Source of the DNA: an uncultured Lachnospiraceae bacterium
GTDB lineage: Bacteria > Bacillota > Clostridia > Lachnospirales > Lachnospiraceae
DNA: 64,000 nucleotides
Reading direction: 5' to 3'
NCBI GenBank assembly: GCA_947246015.1
Contig: CAMXQE010000001.1
Span: 1 to 64,000 of the forward strand
Part shown: positions 45,913 through 54,817 of the stretch, one piece after another
Layout: each line of letters begins with the position of its first letter
Numbering within the stretch: the stretch's first letter is position 1
Made by a program: the position numbers and the translations under genes
The notes under the pieces: generated by a model
Database searches by the model: none
What the model was told of the DNA's origin: nothing
The model's input: the letters and a program-made list of their open reading frames with translations, nothing else

Positions 45913-45947
45913 AGTTATCCATATGGATAACTTGTGACTTTATTATA
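45913..45947 (-). promoter_or_regulatory. Promoter and 20-bp palindrome of the importer operon
   Basis: On the minus strand TATAAT at 45947-45942, with a weak TGTTCA 17 bases upstream. A perfect 20-bp palindrome (AGTTATCCAT and its reverse complement, 45913-45932) sits where transcription would start. The remaining 45878-46201 gap is AT-rich without a gene. Confidence 0.55.
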
Positions 45948-46201
45948 TGATTTCTTTTCTCCCTTGAACATGAAATATATTTATTTTTTATTCATAATTA
46001 TTTCACATTCTCTGCCTTTGTTCATAAAAGATATACTTTTTTTGAAAAACATGTCTTTTTTCTCTTTCTTCCCCTTTTCCACACTTTATCTTTTCAAAAA
46101 AATGTACATTATGTTAAAATAGACTTTACGGACTTTTCGTAAACTTATATTATATAAAGATACATTAAAGATACATAAAGAAAGGAGGGCCTGCTGTCTC
46201 C

Positions 46202-48016
46202 ATGAGAAAATTTTTCCATACTATCCGCGCAAGAATTTTATTATGCACTATTTCCACGATACTGCTGATTAGTATTATTATCACTGCCGTCAGTTACTTT
46301 ATCGTTTCTTACAATCTCAGACAGAATATGATACGTACTTCGGAAACCAGGCTTTCCTTTTTATGCGCTGCGATAGATTCCAATATTAATAATGTAAAAG
46401 GCTTTATCGATTCCTGCCAGAAAAGCAATAAGATAAGCAAATTTACCATGGGAAAAAACATCCCCAACAACTTTGTGAAAAGGGATGCCGTAGATTTTGT
46501 TACGGAAATCTACGGCGCCAATACCGCCCTGTCCTCCCAGATTATCCGGCTGGTTATCATAGGGAAATCCCGAAACGATATCATTCAGATTGTGGAAGCC
46601 GTCAATTCCAACACTGCCGTTTCCTCGGAAGCGATTCTGTCCCTTCCATATTTCGACACCCTTTATGAAAATACGGGTGAAATATCCACGGCAGTACTTC
46701 CCGACCCCTTTTTTACCACGAAAAACATGCCCGTACTGCCTGTGCTCAACACCATCGAACATCCGTACCAGGCAGGAGAAATCGGATATATTTTTACAGA
46801 AATATCCACTTCCGTCATTACCGACCCGATGCGCAGCTCCCTTTCGGATACTGACAACCGCCTCTACTTCCGCATTGGGGAATACCTTTATCAGTATATC
46901 GAAGGACAGGGACTCATACCCTGCGGCGATACGTTTGAAACCGTGGAGGATTTGTCCGGCATTGCGCTGAGCAGCAATACGGACATACAGAAAATACGGA
47001 ATCTGGCGGAACAGAAAACCTATATTATGGTTACGCGTCCCCTTGGCACCCGCAATTTATATGTGACGGAATGCCTGGATGAATATACCCTTTCGCGGGA
47101 TATCTTCTCCACATTCCTTATCGTTACCCTGATTACCCTGACTGCCGCAGCATTTATCGGTATCCTGCTTTTCTACTATCTCTCTAAAACGGTGAATGTA
47201 CCGGTACAGCAGCTGCAGGTGCGGATGAAGCGGATTGCGGACGGGGATTTTTCCAGAGACCCCTCTACAGAATGGGAACACGAATTAGGGGATATCGGCA
47301 AGAACATCAACGACCTGTCTGAAAATGTACTTTCCCTGATGAACCAGCGGCTGGCAGATGAGCGGGAAAAGAAAGATTATGAATACCGGATGCTGCAAAG
47401 CCAGATTAACCCCCATTTCCTGTATAATACATTAAATTCCATCAAATGGATGGCAACCATACAGAATGCCACGGGAATCGCGGAAATGACCACCGCCCTT
47501 TCCCGTCTGTTAAAAGATATTTCCAAGGGGACCACCAGCCTGATACCTGTTTCGCACGAAATATCGCTCATCAAAGACTACTTCACCATACAGCAGTACC
47601 GTTACGGCGGAACCATCACCCTGTCCTTCCACATAGAGGACGAACGGCTGACGGAATGCAATATCCTGAAATTTACGCTGCAGCCTATCGTGGAAAATGC
47701 AATTTTCCATGGCATTGAACCGAAAGGAAGCGTAGGAACCATTACCATCCATATCTACCAGGATGAAAATACAGACGTCCATATTGATGTTACCGACGAC
47801 GGCATCGGAATGGAACCGGACGTTGCAGCCCATCTGCTGGACCATGAGTCTCCCGCAGGCTCTTCCTTTTTTAAGGAAATCGGCGTCAGCAATGTCCATA
47901 AACGTCTGCAATATGAATTCGGCGCCCCCTACGGTCTGCATATTACGAGCAAAGCAGGAGAATTTACCACAGTTTCCATATTATTGCCTTTTGAGGCAGG
48001 GGAGGTTAACGCATGA
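46202..48016 (+). CDS. YesM-type sensor histidine kinase
   Basis: Two transmembrane helices (about 10-35 and 305-330) bracket a large outer sensor, then HAMP and a His_kinase domain with QINPHFLYNTLNSIKWM (His405) and ATP site VTDDGIGMEP. YesM-type kinases sense sugars and act on AraC-type YesN regulators. GGAGG lies upstream of the ATG. The stop overlaps the next start (ATGA), so both are coupled. Divergent from the importer operon. Length 604 aa. Confidence 0.93.
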   Translation: MRKFFHTIRARILLCTISTILLISIIITAVSYFIVSYNLRQNMIRTSETRLSFLCAAIDSNINNVKGFIDSCQKSNKISKFTMGKNIPNNFVKRDAVDFVTEIYGANTALSSQIIRLVIIGKSRNDIIQIVEAVNSNTAVSSEAILSLPYFDTLYENTGEISTAVLPDPFFTTKNMPVLPVLNTIEHPYQAGEIGYIFTEISTSVITDPMRSSLSDTDNRLYFRIGEYLYQYIEGQGLIPCGDTFETVEDLSGIALSSNTDIQKIRNLAEQKTYIMVTRPLGTRNLYVTECLDEYTLSRDIFSTFLIVTLITLTAAAFIGILLFYYLSKTVNVPVQQLQVRMKRIADGDFSRDPSTEWEHELGDIGKNINDLSENVLSLMNQRLADEREKKDYEYRMLQSQINPHFLYNTLNSIKWMATIQNATGIAEMTTALSRLLKDISKGTTSLIPVSHEISLIKDYFTIQQYRYGGTITLSFHIEDERLTECNILKFTLQPIVENAIFHGIEPKGSVGTITIHIYQDENTDVHIDVTDDGIGMEPDVAAHLLDHESPAGSSFFKEIGVSNVHKRLQYEFGAPYGLHITSKAGEFTTVSILLPFEAGEVNA

Positions 48017-49614
48017 TTCAATTATTGATTGTAGATGATGAACCCTTAATCCAGGCAGGCATCAAGTCCATGATTAACTGGGAAGAATACAACATCCATC
48101 TGGCAGGCACCGCTTCTAACGGAGCCGCCGCTTATGAAATGATAAAAGAGCACTCCCCGGAAATCGTCATCACTGATATCAAAATGCCAGCGATGAGCGG
48201 TCTGGAACTTGCCAGAAAATGCCAGGAAGAAGGCAGGCTCCTGCCTGTATTCATCATCCTTACCAGCTATGAAGAATTCCAGTTTGTAAAGGAAGCCATC
48301 ACCTATCAGGTGATTGACTATCTGGTGAAACTGGAACTGACGCCGGAGGTACTGGGTGAAGCGCTGAAACGTGCCATCGGCAAAATATCCGAATTACAGG
48401 CTTCTACCCAGATACCAGAATCCGCCTATACTAACATTTATTTTCTGAAAGAACAGTTTTTTACCCGCCTGATTCTAAACCTGTTCGAATCGGAGCAGCA
48501 ATTTGCCTTACAGGCAGGAAACCTGAACATAGATTTTAACTACCCGGCTTTCGTTGTCGGTTACATGGAAATCCACAGTGAGCGTCTCCCCCTTATGAGC
48601 ACGGAAAAACAAATTACTCTCTATACCAACAGCCTGCAGATGACGGAAGAACTTACTTCCAAGTACGTCCCCTGCCATGCGCTGTCACTGGATACAAAGC
48701 ACTTCTGTATCCTGTTCTTCCTGGATGGAGAAAATGCTGCCGATTACCGCTGCATAATACAGAAAGCCATCGGACAGGTATCCGCTATGCTGTTCAATTA
48801 TTACAGCGTAACCATCCATATGGCTATCGGCGCCCCCGTCACTGCCCCGATGCAGATAGCTTCCTCCTATCAGGATGCCAAGCAGGCATTTTCGCAGGTT
48901 ACACACGAAAAACCTCTCCTGTTTTTCGAGGATATACCTGCCAGTGAACCGCTTAAGAATGTTTTTAATATCTCATTATTCAGGGAAGACATCCGGAAAG
49001 CCTATGCGGAATATGACGAAAAAGCGCTTTATGATATTTTCACCTCCATCATGGAACTGTTCGAGAACCAGTCCACCCACTATGTACAGGCGCTGGACGC
49101 CGCCGGAAATATCCTGTACCTGTCCCTCTCACTGTTAAACGATGGAGAGCAGATTGTTTCAAAGATATTTGAAAACCGGAGCAACGGCTACCGTTCCCTG
49201 TATGAACTGACGAGTGTGGAGCAGATTCTGGACTGGCTGAAAATATTCCGGGACGGACTGTGCGACAGCTTCGCCGCCCATAACAAAGACTATAAAAACC
49301 ATATCGTTATCAATGTGAAGAAATATATTAAGGAACATGTAAAAGAGAAACTCACCCTGAACAATGTAGCGGAAGTCTTTAACATCAGCCCCAATTACCT
49401 GAGCGTACTGTTTTCCAAATACAACGATACAGGTTTTACGGATTATATCAATCACAGCAAGGTAGAGGCAGCAAAGGAAATGATGACGGAAGGGGATTAC
49501 AAAATCTACGAGATTTCCGATATCCTCGGCTTTGAAAGCGCCTTTTATTTCAGCCGCGTCTTTAAGAAAATTACAGGGCTCTCCCCCAGGGATTACATAA
49601 ACCGGAATATATAA
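48013..49614 (+). CDS. YesN-type response regulator with AraC domain
   Basis: Receiver with DDE (residues 8-10) and Asp55 (ITDIKMPAMSG), a long middle domain, and a C-terminal AraC double helix-turn-helix (LTLNNVAEVFNISPNYLSVL and GFESAFYFSRVFKKITGLSP). Length 533 aa. It probably activates the importer, GH88 and downstream glycan genes. It is followed by its own terminator before the inverted repeat and lyase gene. Confidence 0.95.
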   Translation: MIQLLIVDDEPLIQAGIKSMINWEEYNIHLAGTASNGAAAYEMIKEHSPEIVITDIKMPAMSGLELARKCQEEGRLLPVFIILTSYEEFQFVKEAITYQVIDYLVKLELTPEVLGEALKRAIGKISELQASTQIPESAYTNIYFLKEQFFTRLILNLFESEQQFALQAGNLNIDFNYPAFVVGYMEIHSERLPLMSTEKQITLYTNSLQMTEELTSKYVPCHALSLDTKHFCILFFLDGENAADYRCIIQKAIGQVSAMLFNYYSVTIHMAIGAPVTAPMQIASSYQDAKQAFSQVTHEKPLLFFEDIPASEPLKNVFNISLFREDIRKAYAEYDEKALYDIFTSIMELFENQSTHYVQALDAAGNILYLSLSLLNDGEQIVSKIFENRSNGYRSLYELTSVEQILDWLKIFRDGLCDSFAAHNKDYKNHIVINVKKYIKEHVKEKLTLNNVAEVFNISPNYLSVLFSKYNDTGFTDYINHSKVEAAKEMMTEGDYKIYEISDILGFESAFYFSRVFKKITGLSPRDYINRNI

Positions 49615-49679
49615 TCCGGTAAAATAATATAGGTAATCATAAAATATTTCATTTGCAATCCACCGGTATAAGGATATAC

Positions 49680-49719
49680 TGAAATCAGAAAAGCTGAACG
49701 TTTTTCTGATTTCATTTTT
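49680..49719 (+). terminator. Terminator of the YesM/YesN operon
   Basis: A 13-bp stem (TGAAATCAGAAAA with TTTTCTGATTTCA) followed by TTTTTA. It ends transcription right at the edge of the left inverted repeat. Confidence 0.85.
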
Positions 49720-49800
49720 ATGCACAGGGGTGCGTAAGGAAATTAGCTGCTGCGCAGCACGCACCCCGCGCGGCGAGTAGGGAGAGAAACCTTCCCTACT
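49718..49800 (+). repeat. Left copy of an 83-bp perfect inverted repeat
   Basis: Bases 49718-49800 are identical to the reverse complement of 51714-51796 over all 83 positions I compared. The unit contains two hairpin parts: GGGGTGCGT...ACGCACCCC and AGTAGGGA...TCCCTACT. Confidence 0.95.
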
Positions 49801-49828
49801 CGATTTTAAAGAAAGGAAACGCCAAATC

Positions 49829-51688
49829 ATGTTTTACGAAACAGCCCTCGGCTTCCGCCGGGATTTATCCGTTTTTACACCGTATGCACCCATTACCGAC
49901 AGGACGGCATGGGATTCCCTCTCAGAAAACTGGAAAAAGGAAACCGTCCGCCTGGGAGAAAAATATCTGGGATATTCCTACCCTCACCTGTCTGCCACAG
50001 ACTTTATGGACTTTGTACGCACCGGGAACCGTACCAGATATGAAGATAAATTTTTTGAAAAGCGTCATGCGTTAAACGCGCTGGTTTTGGCAGAATGCAC
50101 GGAAAACAAGGGCCGTTTTCTGGACGGCATCATCAATGGCATTTTCTCTATCTGCGAGGAAAGCGCCTGGCAGCTTCCTGCACACAACTCTTATATCCGG
50201 GATACACCGCAGCTTCCCTTACCGGATACTGCTGCTCCGGTCTTAGACCTTTTTGCCTGTGAAACCGGTTCTATTCTGGCCACCGTGCATTATCTGCTGA
50301 AAGATGTGCTGGATTCCGTCAGCCCGTTCATTACGAAAAGAATCCGCCATGAACTGGAACACCGCATCATGCATCCCTATCTGTATGAGCATTTCTGGTG
50401 GATGGGAAACGGAAAAGAACCGATGAACAACTGGACCATATGGTGTACGCAGAACGTACTGCTCTCCCTGTTCCTGATAGATATGGAGGACGGACTCTTA
50501 AAATCCGGTGTATTCCGGAAAGCCTGCCAGAGCGCCGACTTTTTCCTGGCTGAATACGGAGAAGACGGATGCTGTGACGAGGGTGCGCAGTATTACCGCC
50601 ACGCAGGATTATGTCTTTTTAATGTGATGGAAATACTTAACGCCATAACGGATAACCGATTTGCTTCCTTATATAAAGAAAAAAAGATTCAGAACATTGC
50701 TTCCTATATACTGAATGTCCATATAGATGACAAATATTATGTAAACTTTGCAGACTGTTCACCGGTTGCAGGAAGAGCCGGAGTCCGGGAATTTTTATTT
50801 GCAGAACGTACCGGAAATGAAAACATGATGCGTTTCGCCGCCAGGGATTTCCTCTCCGGCGGAATGGATTCCCTGCTGCTGCCCGCAGAAAATAATCTCT
50901 TTTACCGGCTGCAGAATGCTTTTACCGTAACCAGGATTACGGAATACTGCCATTCCAATCCGGGCGCCGTGGAGCATCCCGATATCTTTTTCCCCAGCGT
51001 GGGCGTATTCCTTGCAAGGGATGATTCTCTCGCCCTGGCAGTCAAGGCCGGGGACAACGCAGACAGCCACAACCACAACGACACTGGAAGTTTTACCGTG
51101 TATAAAGATGGAAAGCCACTATTTATCGATGTAGGGGTGGAGAGTTATACGAAAAAAACCTTTTCCCCGCAGCGTTATGAAATATGGACCATGCAGTCGG
51201 CCTATCACAATCTGCCCACTATCAACGGCATCATGCAGCAGGACGGGGAAGATTACAGGGCCAAAAATATAGACTGCCATATGGGAGATACCCTCTGTGA
51301 AATCGACATGGATATTTCCGGCGCCTATCCCGCTGAGTCCCGTTTATCCTCTTACTGGCGCAGGGCTGCCCTTTTTAAAGGAAAGGAAATCCTCATCCAC
51401 GACCGGTTTTCTTTCGACTGCACGGAGGACAGTCACAAAATGACCGAACCGCCTTCCGTGACGCTGTCCCTGATGACTTATGAAAAACCGGCCCTGCAGA
51501 CGGATACGGACGAAACCCTTTTCCTGATTGGCACTCTGGGTTCTCTCGCCGTAGAAGGCGGCAGTCTGATTAAAATAGAAGAAATACCGATTACCGACCA
51601 ACGCCTGAAAACCGCATGGGAACATAATATTTACCGCATATTGCTGCGTATAACCGGAAATGAAATCAAACTCCATATAACCGAGTAG
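49829..51688 (+). CDS. Heparinase II/III family polysaccharide lyase
   Basis: An (alpha/alpha) toroid (residues about 1-330, with WWMGNGKEPMNNWTIWC and the Tyr/His-rich CDEGAQYYRHAG) and a beta-sandwich containing the metal and catalytic motif NADSHNHNDTGSF. Lyases of this family cut uronate-containing glycans and leave 4,5-unsaturated ends for GH88. No signal peptide, so it may act on imported chains. AAAGGA precedes the ATG. It is enclosed by perfect inverted repeats, and its stop codon lies in a GAGTAGGGAAG repeat-like string. Length 619 aa. Confidence 0.88.
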   Translation: MFYETALGFRRDLSVFTPYAPITDRTAWDSLSENWKKETVRLGEKYLGYSYPHLSATDFMDFVRTGNRTRYEDKFFEKRHALNALVLAECTENKGRFLDGIINGIFSICEESAWQLPAHNSYIRDTPQLPLPDTAAPVLDLFACETGSILATVHYLLKDVLDSVSPFITKRIRHELEHRIMHPYLYEHFWWMGNGKEPMNNWTIWCTQNVLLSLFLIDMEDGLLKSGVFRKACQSADFFLAEYGEDGCCDEGAQYYRHAGLCLFNVMEILNAITDNRFASLYKEKKIQNIASYILNVHIDDKYYVNFADCSPVAGRAGVREFLFAERTGNENMMRFAARDFLSGGMDSLLLPAENNLFYRLQNAFTVTRITEYCHSNPGAVEHPDIFFPSVGVFLARDDSLALAVKAGDNADSHNHNDTGSFTVYKDGKPLFIDVGVESYTKKTFSPQRYEIWTMQSAYHNLPTINGIMQQDGEDYRAKNIDCHMGDTLCEIDMDISGAYPAESRLSSYWRRAALFKGKEILIHDRFSFDCTEDSHKMTEPPSVTLSLMTYEKPALQTDTDETLFLIGTLGSLAVEGGSLIKIEEIPITDQRLKTAWEHNIYRILLRITGNEIKLHITE

Positions 51689-51713
51689 GGAAGCTTTTCC
51701 CCCTGCGCAATCA

Positions 51714-51796
51714 AGTAGGGAAGGTTTCTCTCCCTACTCGCCGCGCGGGGTGCGTGCTGCGCAGCAGCTAATTTCCTTACGCACCCCTGTGCATAA
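51714..51796 (-). repeat. Right copy of the 83-bp inverted repeat
   Basis: Exact reverse complement of 49718-49800. It lies 25 bases after the lyase stop codon. A further partial copy of the AGTAGGGAAG core lies at 51683-51693. Confidence 0.95.
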
Positions 51797-51801
51797 TAAT
51801 A

Positions 51802-51826
51802 AGCTGCCGGTTGTTTTCCGGCAGCT
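51802..51826 (-). terminator. Terminator of the HPr-like gene
   Basis: AGCTGCCGG/CCGGCAGCT stem, 7-base loop, followed on the minus strand by TTATTATTAT. It lies after the HPr-like stop at 51861. Confidence 0.7.
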
Positions 51827-51860
51827 GACCCTCATCCTCTTTTATTCTCGTCACTACCCT

Positions 51861-52121
51861 TTAGATAGCGACTTCCATAACCTCCCCGCAAATGAAACCC
51901 CTAATCTTGTCATGAAATTCATCCATTGCAGCCTGATCATCTGTATGAACGCGCAATTCCAACATTTGATAAAGTCCGAAACCCAGTATTCCAAGTATAG
52001 ACTTGGCGTCAATCACCCGCCTTTCACATTGCAAATCAACATTGAACGGGAAATTTTCAATTGCCAGCACAAACTTCTGAGCTTCTTCCATTGAATGAAA
52101 CATAACTTTGACCGATTCCAT
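51861..52121 (-). CDS. HPr-family protein lacking the catalytic His (Crh-like)
   Basis: An 86-residue HPr fold protein. The region that should hold the PTS phosphorylation His reads LQCERRVIDAK without a His, while the regulatory serine motif AKSILGI is retained. HPr-like proteins with only this serine (such as Crh of Bacillus) act as catabolite-control co-repressors and not as sugar-phosphate carriers. GGAG lies upstream of the ATG. It stands alone, flanked by the inverted repeat. Confidence 0.8.
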   Translation of the reverse strand: MESVKVMFHSMEEAQKFVLAIENFPFNVDLQCERRVIDAKSILGILGFGLYQMLELRVHTDDQAAMDEFHDKIRGFICGEVMEVAI

Positions 52122-52478
52122 TGCCCTTCTCTCCTTTCATAAAATTGTTCTAAACTTTAAGGAAACAGTAAAGAAAAACTTTACTCCTGTGCCTATATTT
52201 TATCATGGAATGACAGAAAAAAATACTGTTTTTTTTGTCCTATTCGTGAACATTTTGTAAATACCCTTTGGAATCCACTCCGACGTCCCTCAGCACATCT
52301 TTCAGGTTTACACGGAAAGCGCCTGCTTCTTGACAAAACTTCCGAAATCATTACAATAGGAATATAAAATAAGCAGAATCTGCTCACCCGGACAGATTCA
52401 AATCAAAGACCCCGCGGCAGTCGCCAAATGTTACTGACACTTGGTTCGTTGCCCGCAGGAACAAATAAGGAAACCGAC
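52122..52478. other. Divergent intergenic region
   Basis: 357 bases between the HPr-like gene and the lipoprotein gene. It must hold promoters for both, but I see no confident -35/-10 pair. A short AGTAAAG/CTTTACT hairpin lies at 52167-52185. No gene is supported. Confidence 0.4.
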
Positions 52479-54725
52479 ATGCACCGACTTCAAAAAGCAA
52501 AAAATCTCTTACTTTTTATGATACTGGCTTTTCTTTTAACAGCATGTGAAAGCGAATACGGAAAAGGCATCGCACAATTACGGTCTTCAAAAGGCAGCCC
52601 GTCCGCAGAAGCCTCAGAACACACGCCGGAACCGGAACCTGACGCTCCCAGACCCTATACTTCCGGCGACGCACAATATTATTTCAAAACATCCGGAGAT
52701 TATTTGAGCGTATACAATGGATTGGGGTTCGAAAATCTATATGTAAAAGGCGTCAACCTCGGATTGGGAAAACCCGGTTATTTCCCAGGCGAGACAGCCG
52801 TTACAAAAGAAGAATATGCAAGATGGTTCCAACAGATCGGGGACATGAACTCCAACTGTATCCGGGTATATACCGTCCAGCCTCCGGATTTCTATGAAGC
52901 CTTTTATGAATATAACCGCACTGCCGCGGAACCCCTGTACCTGTTTCAGGGAACCTGGTACGACGAAACCAGGCTGCTGGAAAGCGGAGATGCCTTTGAC
53001 AGACAGCTGACAGACATTTTAGAGCAGGACATGCAAAACCTCGTAGACCTTATTCATGGAAACTGTGTCATAGAGCCAGAACCGGGCAAGGCATCCGGCA
53101 CATACACATGGGATATTTCCCCCTACGTCATCGGCTGGATTCTCGGAATCGAGTCGGATGCGGCATTTGTCTCGGCTACGAACTGGATACATGAAGAGGT
53201 GACTTCTTATGAAGGCGCTTACATCCGTACGGAACAGGCGACTCCTTTCGAAGTGTTCTGGGCGCGCACGGGTGATTACATCCTTTCCTATGAGATGGAC
53301 CGGTATCATCTGCAAAGACCCTTAAGCTACTCCAACTGGCCCACTGCGGATATGCTCGAACACCCCAGCGAAACAATGGAACAGGAATGCAGCATAACGC
53401 TGAACGTGGAAAACCTGCAGGCAACCGACCGTTTTCCGGCCGGTTTATTTGCCTCCTACCATATTTATCCCTATTATCCGAATTTCATGTACACACAGAA
53501 GGAATATATTGAATACAGAGACACAGACGGAAGCGTCAACACATACAAAGCATATCTGGAAGATTTGAAAGAGCATCATACCATGCCTGTACTGGTAGCG
53601 GAATTCGGCGTCCCCGCTTCCCGCGGTGTAACGCATGTCAATCCGCATACCGGTTTCAATCAGGGAAACCATCCAGAAGAAGAACAGGGGGAAATGCTGG
53701 CGGACATGATGCAGGACATTTATGATACCGGATATGCGGGCGGACTTGTCTTTACCTGGCAGGACGAATGGTTCAAACGGACATGGAATACGGAAGAATA
53801 CAGCAATCCGAACCGCAGGGCTTACTGGTATGATGTCATGACATGCGAACAGCACTTTGGTCTGCTGGATTTTGTTCCGGGGGACGGACAGCCGACGGTA
53901 CTGCTGGATGGCAGCGACTCCGAATGGGACGAAGAAGATATTCTCTGGACATCGGATACCGCTTCTTTGTCGGTGAAGCACGACTGCGCCTACCTTTACC
54001 TGATGGTAAAAGCAATCGATGCGGACTATGCCTCACAACAAACCGTGATTTCTTTTGACATCACTCCCAATTCCGGCAGCTATACCTATGAGAACCTTAC
54101 TTTTTCACGTCCGGTTGACTTTGCCGTCATCATAAGCGGAACGGAATCGTCGGAAATGCTTGTCCAAAGTTACTATGACTTATATCAATATGAATATGAC
54201 AGCTATGATAAAGGCATTATGACCACAGAAGAGATGAAACAGCCGGACAACTGTCTGTTCCAGCCAGTTACCCTCTTTTTGGAACGCGAGCTGGTTCTGC
54301 CGGACCGGAACGAAGTCCTGCCCGTACAGAAATTCAATGCCGGGGCGCTGCGGTTCGGAACCAACGACTATGCTTCCGCCTCTTATGATTCTCTGTCTGA
54401 TTACTATTATAAAGACAATATACTGGAACTGCGCATTCCATGGCTGATGCTGAACTTCCGTGACCCATCCTCAAAAGAAATCGAAGACGATTTCCGAACC
54501 GGCGGGGAATTTTCCGGCATAAACATAGACTGCATATGGCTGGGGCTCTCCATGAGCGGAATAAACGGTATGGATGAAACGGCTGAAATCAAAATTTCCG
54601 GAACCAAAATGCCCGAAATTGAAATGCACCCATATACATGGGAAAACTGGGACCAATATCCCTATTTTGAAAGACTGAGAAAAGGATACTACATTTTGCA
54701 GGAACAATTTAAAAATCTGCACTAA
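52479..54725 (+). CDS. Glycosidase-like lipoprotein with C-terminal carbohydrate-binding-like domain
   Basis: Lipobox LLTAC (Cys23) anchors it outside the cell. Residues about 80-470 have a TIM-barrel hydrolase look: strand ends GWILGIES (possible acid/base Glu) and VLVAEFGVPASRG (possible nucleophile Glu). Residues about 475-700 (LLDGSDSEWDEEDILWTSDT, AYLYLMVKA) resemble a CBM9-type module. It leads the XrtG gene block; the CBM9-like part recalls the C-terminal domain of the protein at 57236. ATG at 52479 with AAGGA upstream. Length 748 aa; activity not assigned. Confidence 0.75.
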   Translation: MHRLQKAKNLLLFMILAFLLTACESEYGKGIAQLRSSKGSPSAEASEHTPEPEPDAPRPYTSGDAQYYFKTSGDYLSVYNGLGFENLYVKGVNLGLGKPGYFPGETAVTKEEYARWFQQIGDMNSNCIRVYTVQPPDFYEAFYEYNRTAAEPLYLFQGTWYDETRLLESGDAFDRQLTDILEQDMQNLVDLIHGNCVIEPEPGKASGTYTWDISPYVIGWILGIESDAAFVSATNWIHEEVTSYEGAYIRTEQATPFEVFWARTGDYILSYEMDRYHLQRPLSYSNWPTADMLEHPSETMEQECSITLNVENLQATDRFPAGLFASYHIYPYYPNFMYTQKEYIEYRDTDGSVNTYKAYLEDLKEHHTMPVLVAEFGVPASRGVTHVNPHTGFNQGNHPEEEQGEMLADMMQDIYDTGYAGGLVFTWQDEWFKRTWNTEEYSNPNRRAYWYDVMTCEQHFGLLDFVPGDGQPTVLLDGSDSEWDEEDILWTSDTASLSVKHDCAYLYLMVKAIDADYASQQTVISFDITPNSGSYTYENLTFSRPVDFAVIISGTESSEMLVQSYYDLYQYEYDSYDKGIMTTEEMKQPDNCLFQPVTLFLERELVLPDRNEVLPVQKFNAGALRFGTNDYASASYDSLSDYYYKDNILELRIPWLMLNFRDPSSKEIEDDFRTGGEFSGINIDCIWLGLSMSGINGMDETAEIKISGTKMPEIEMHPYTWENWDQYPYFERLRKGYYILQEQFKNLH

Positions 54726-54817
54726 AATTTGATGAAAAATCCGAATTGAATCTTATAAAATAATGTGCTAAAATAATTTCTGCCGATAAAACGAGGAAGG
54801 AAATCCAGAATGAGTAA

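Noticed and set aside
49159..49830. A 223-codon minus-strand frame ending in the YesN gene
   Set aside because: Antisense to the AraC-type DNA-binding domain and partly made of inverted-repeat sequence.
51750..52094. A plus-strand frame of 114 codons after the lyase gene
   Set aside because: It starts inside the inverted repeat and runs antisense through the HPr-like gene.
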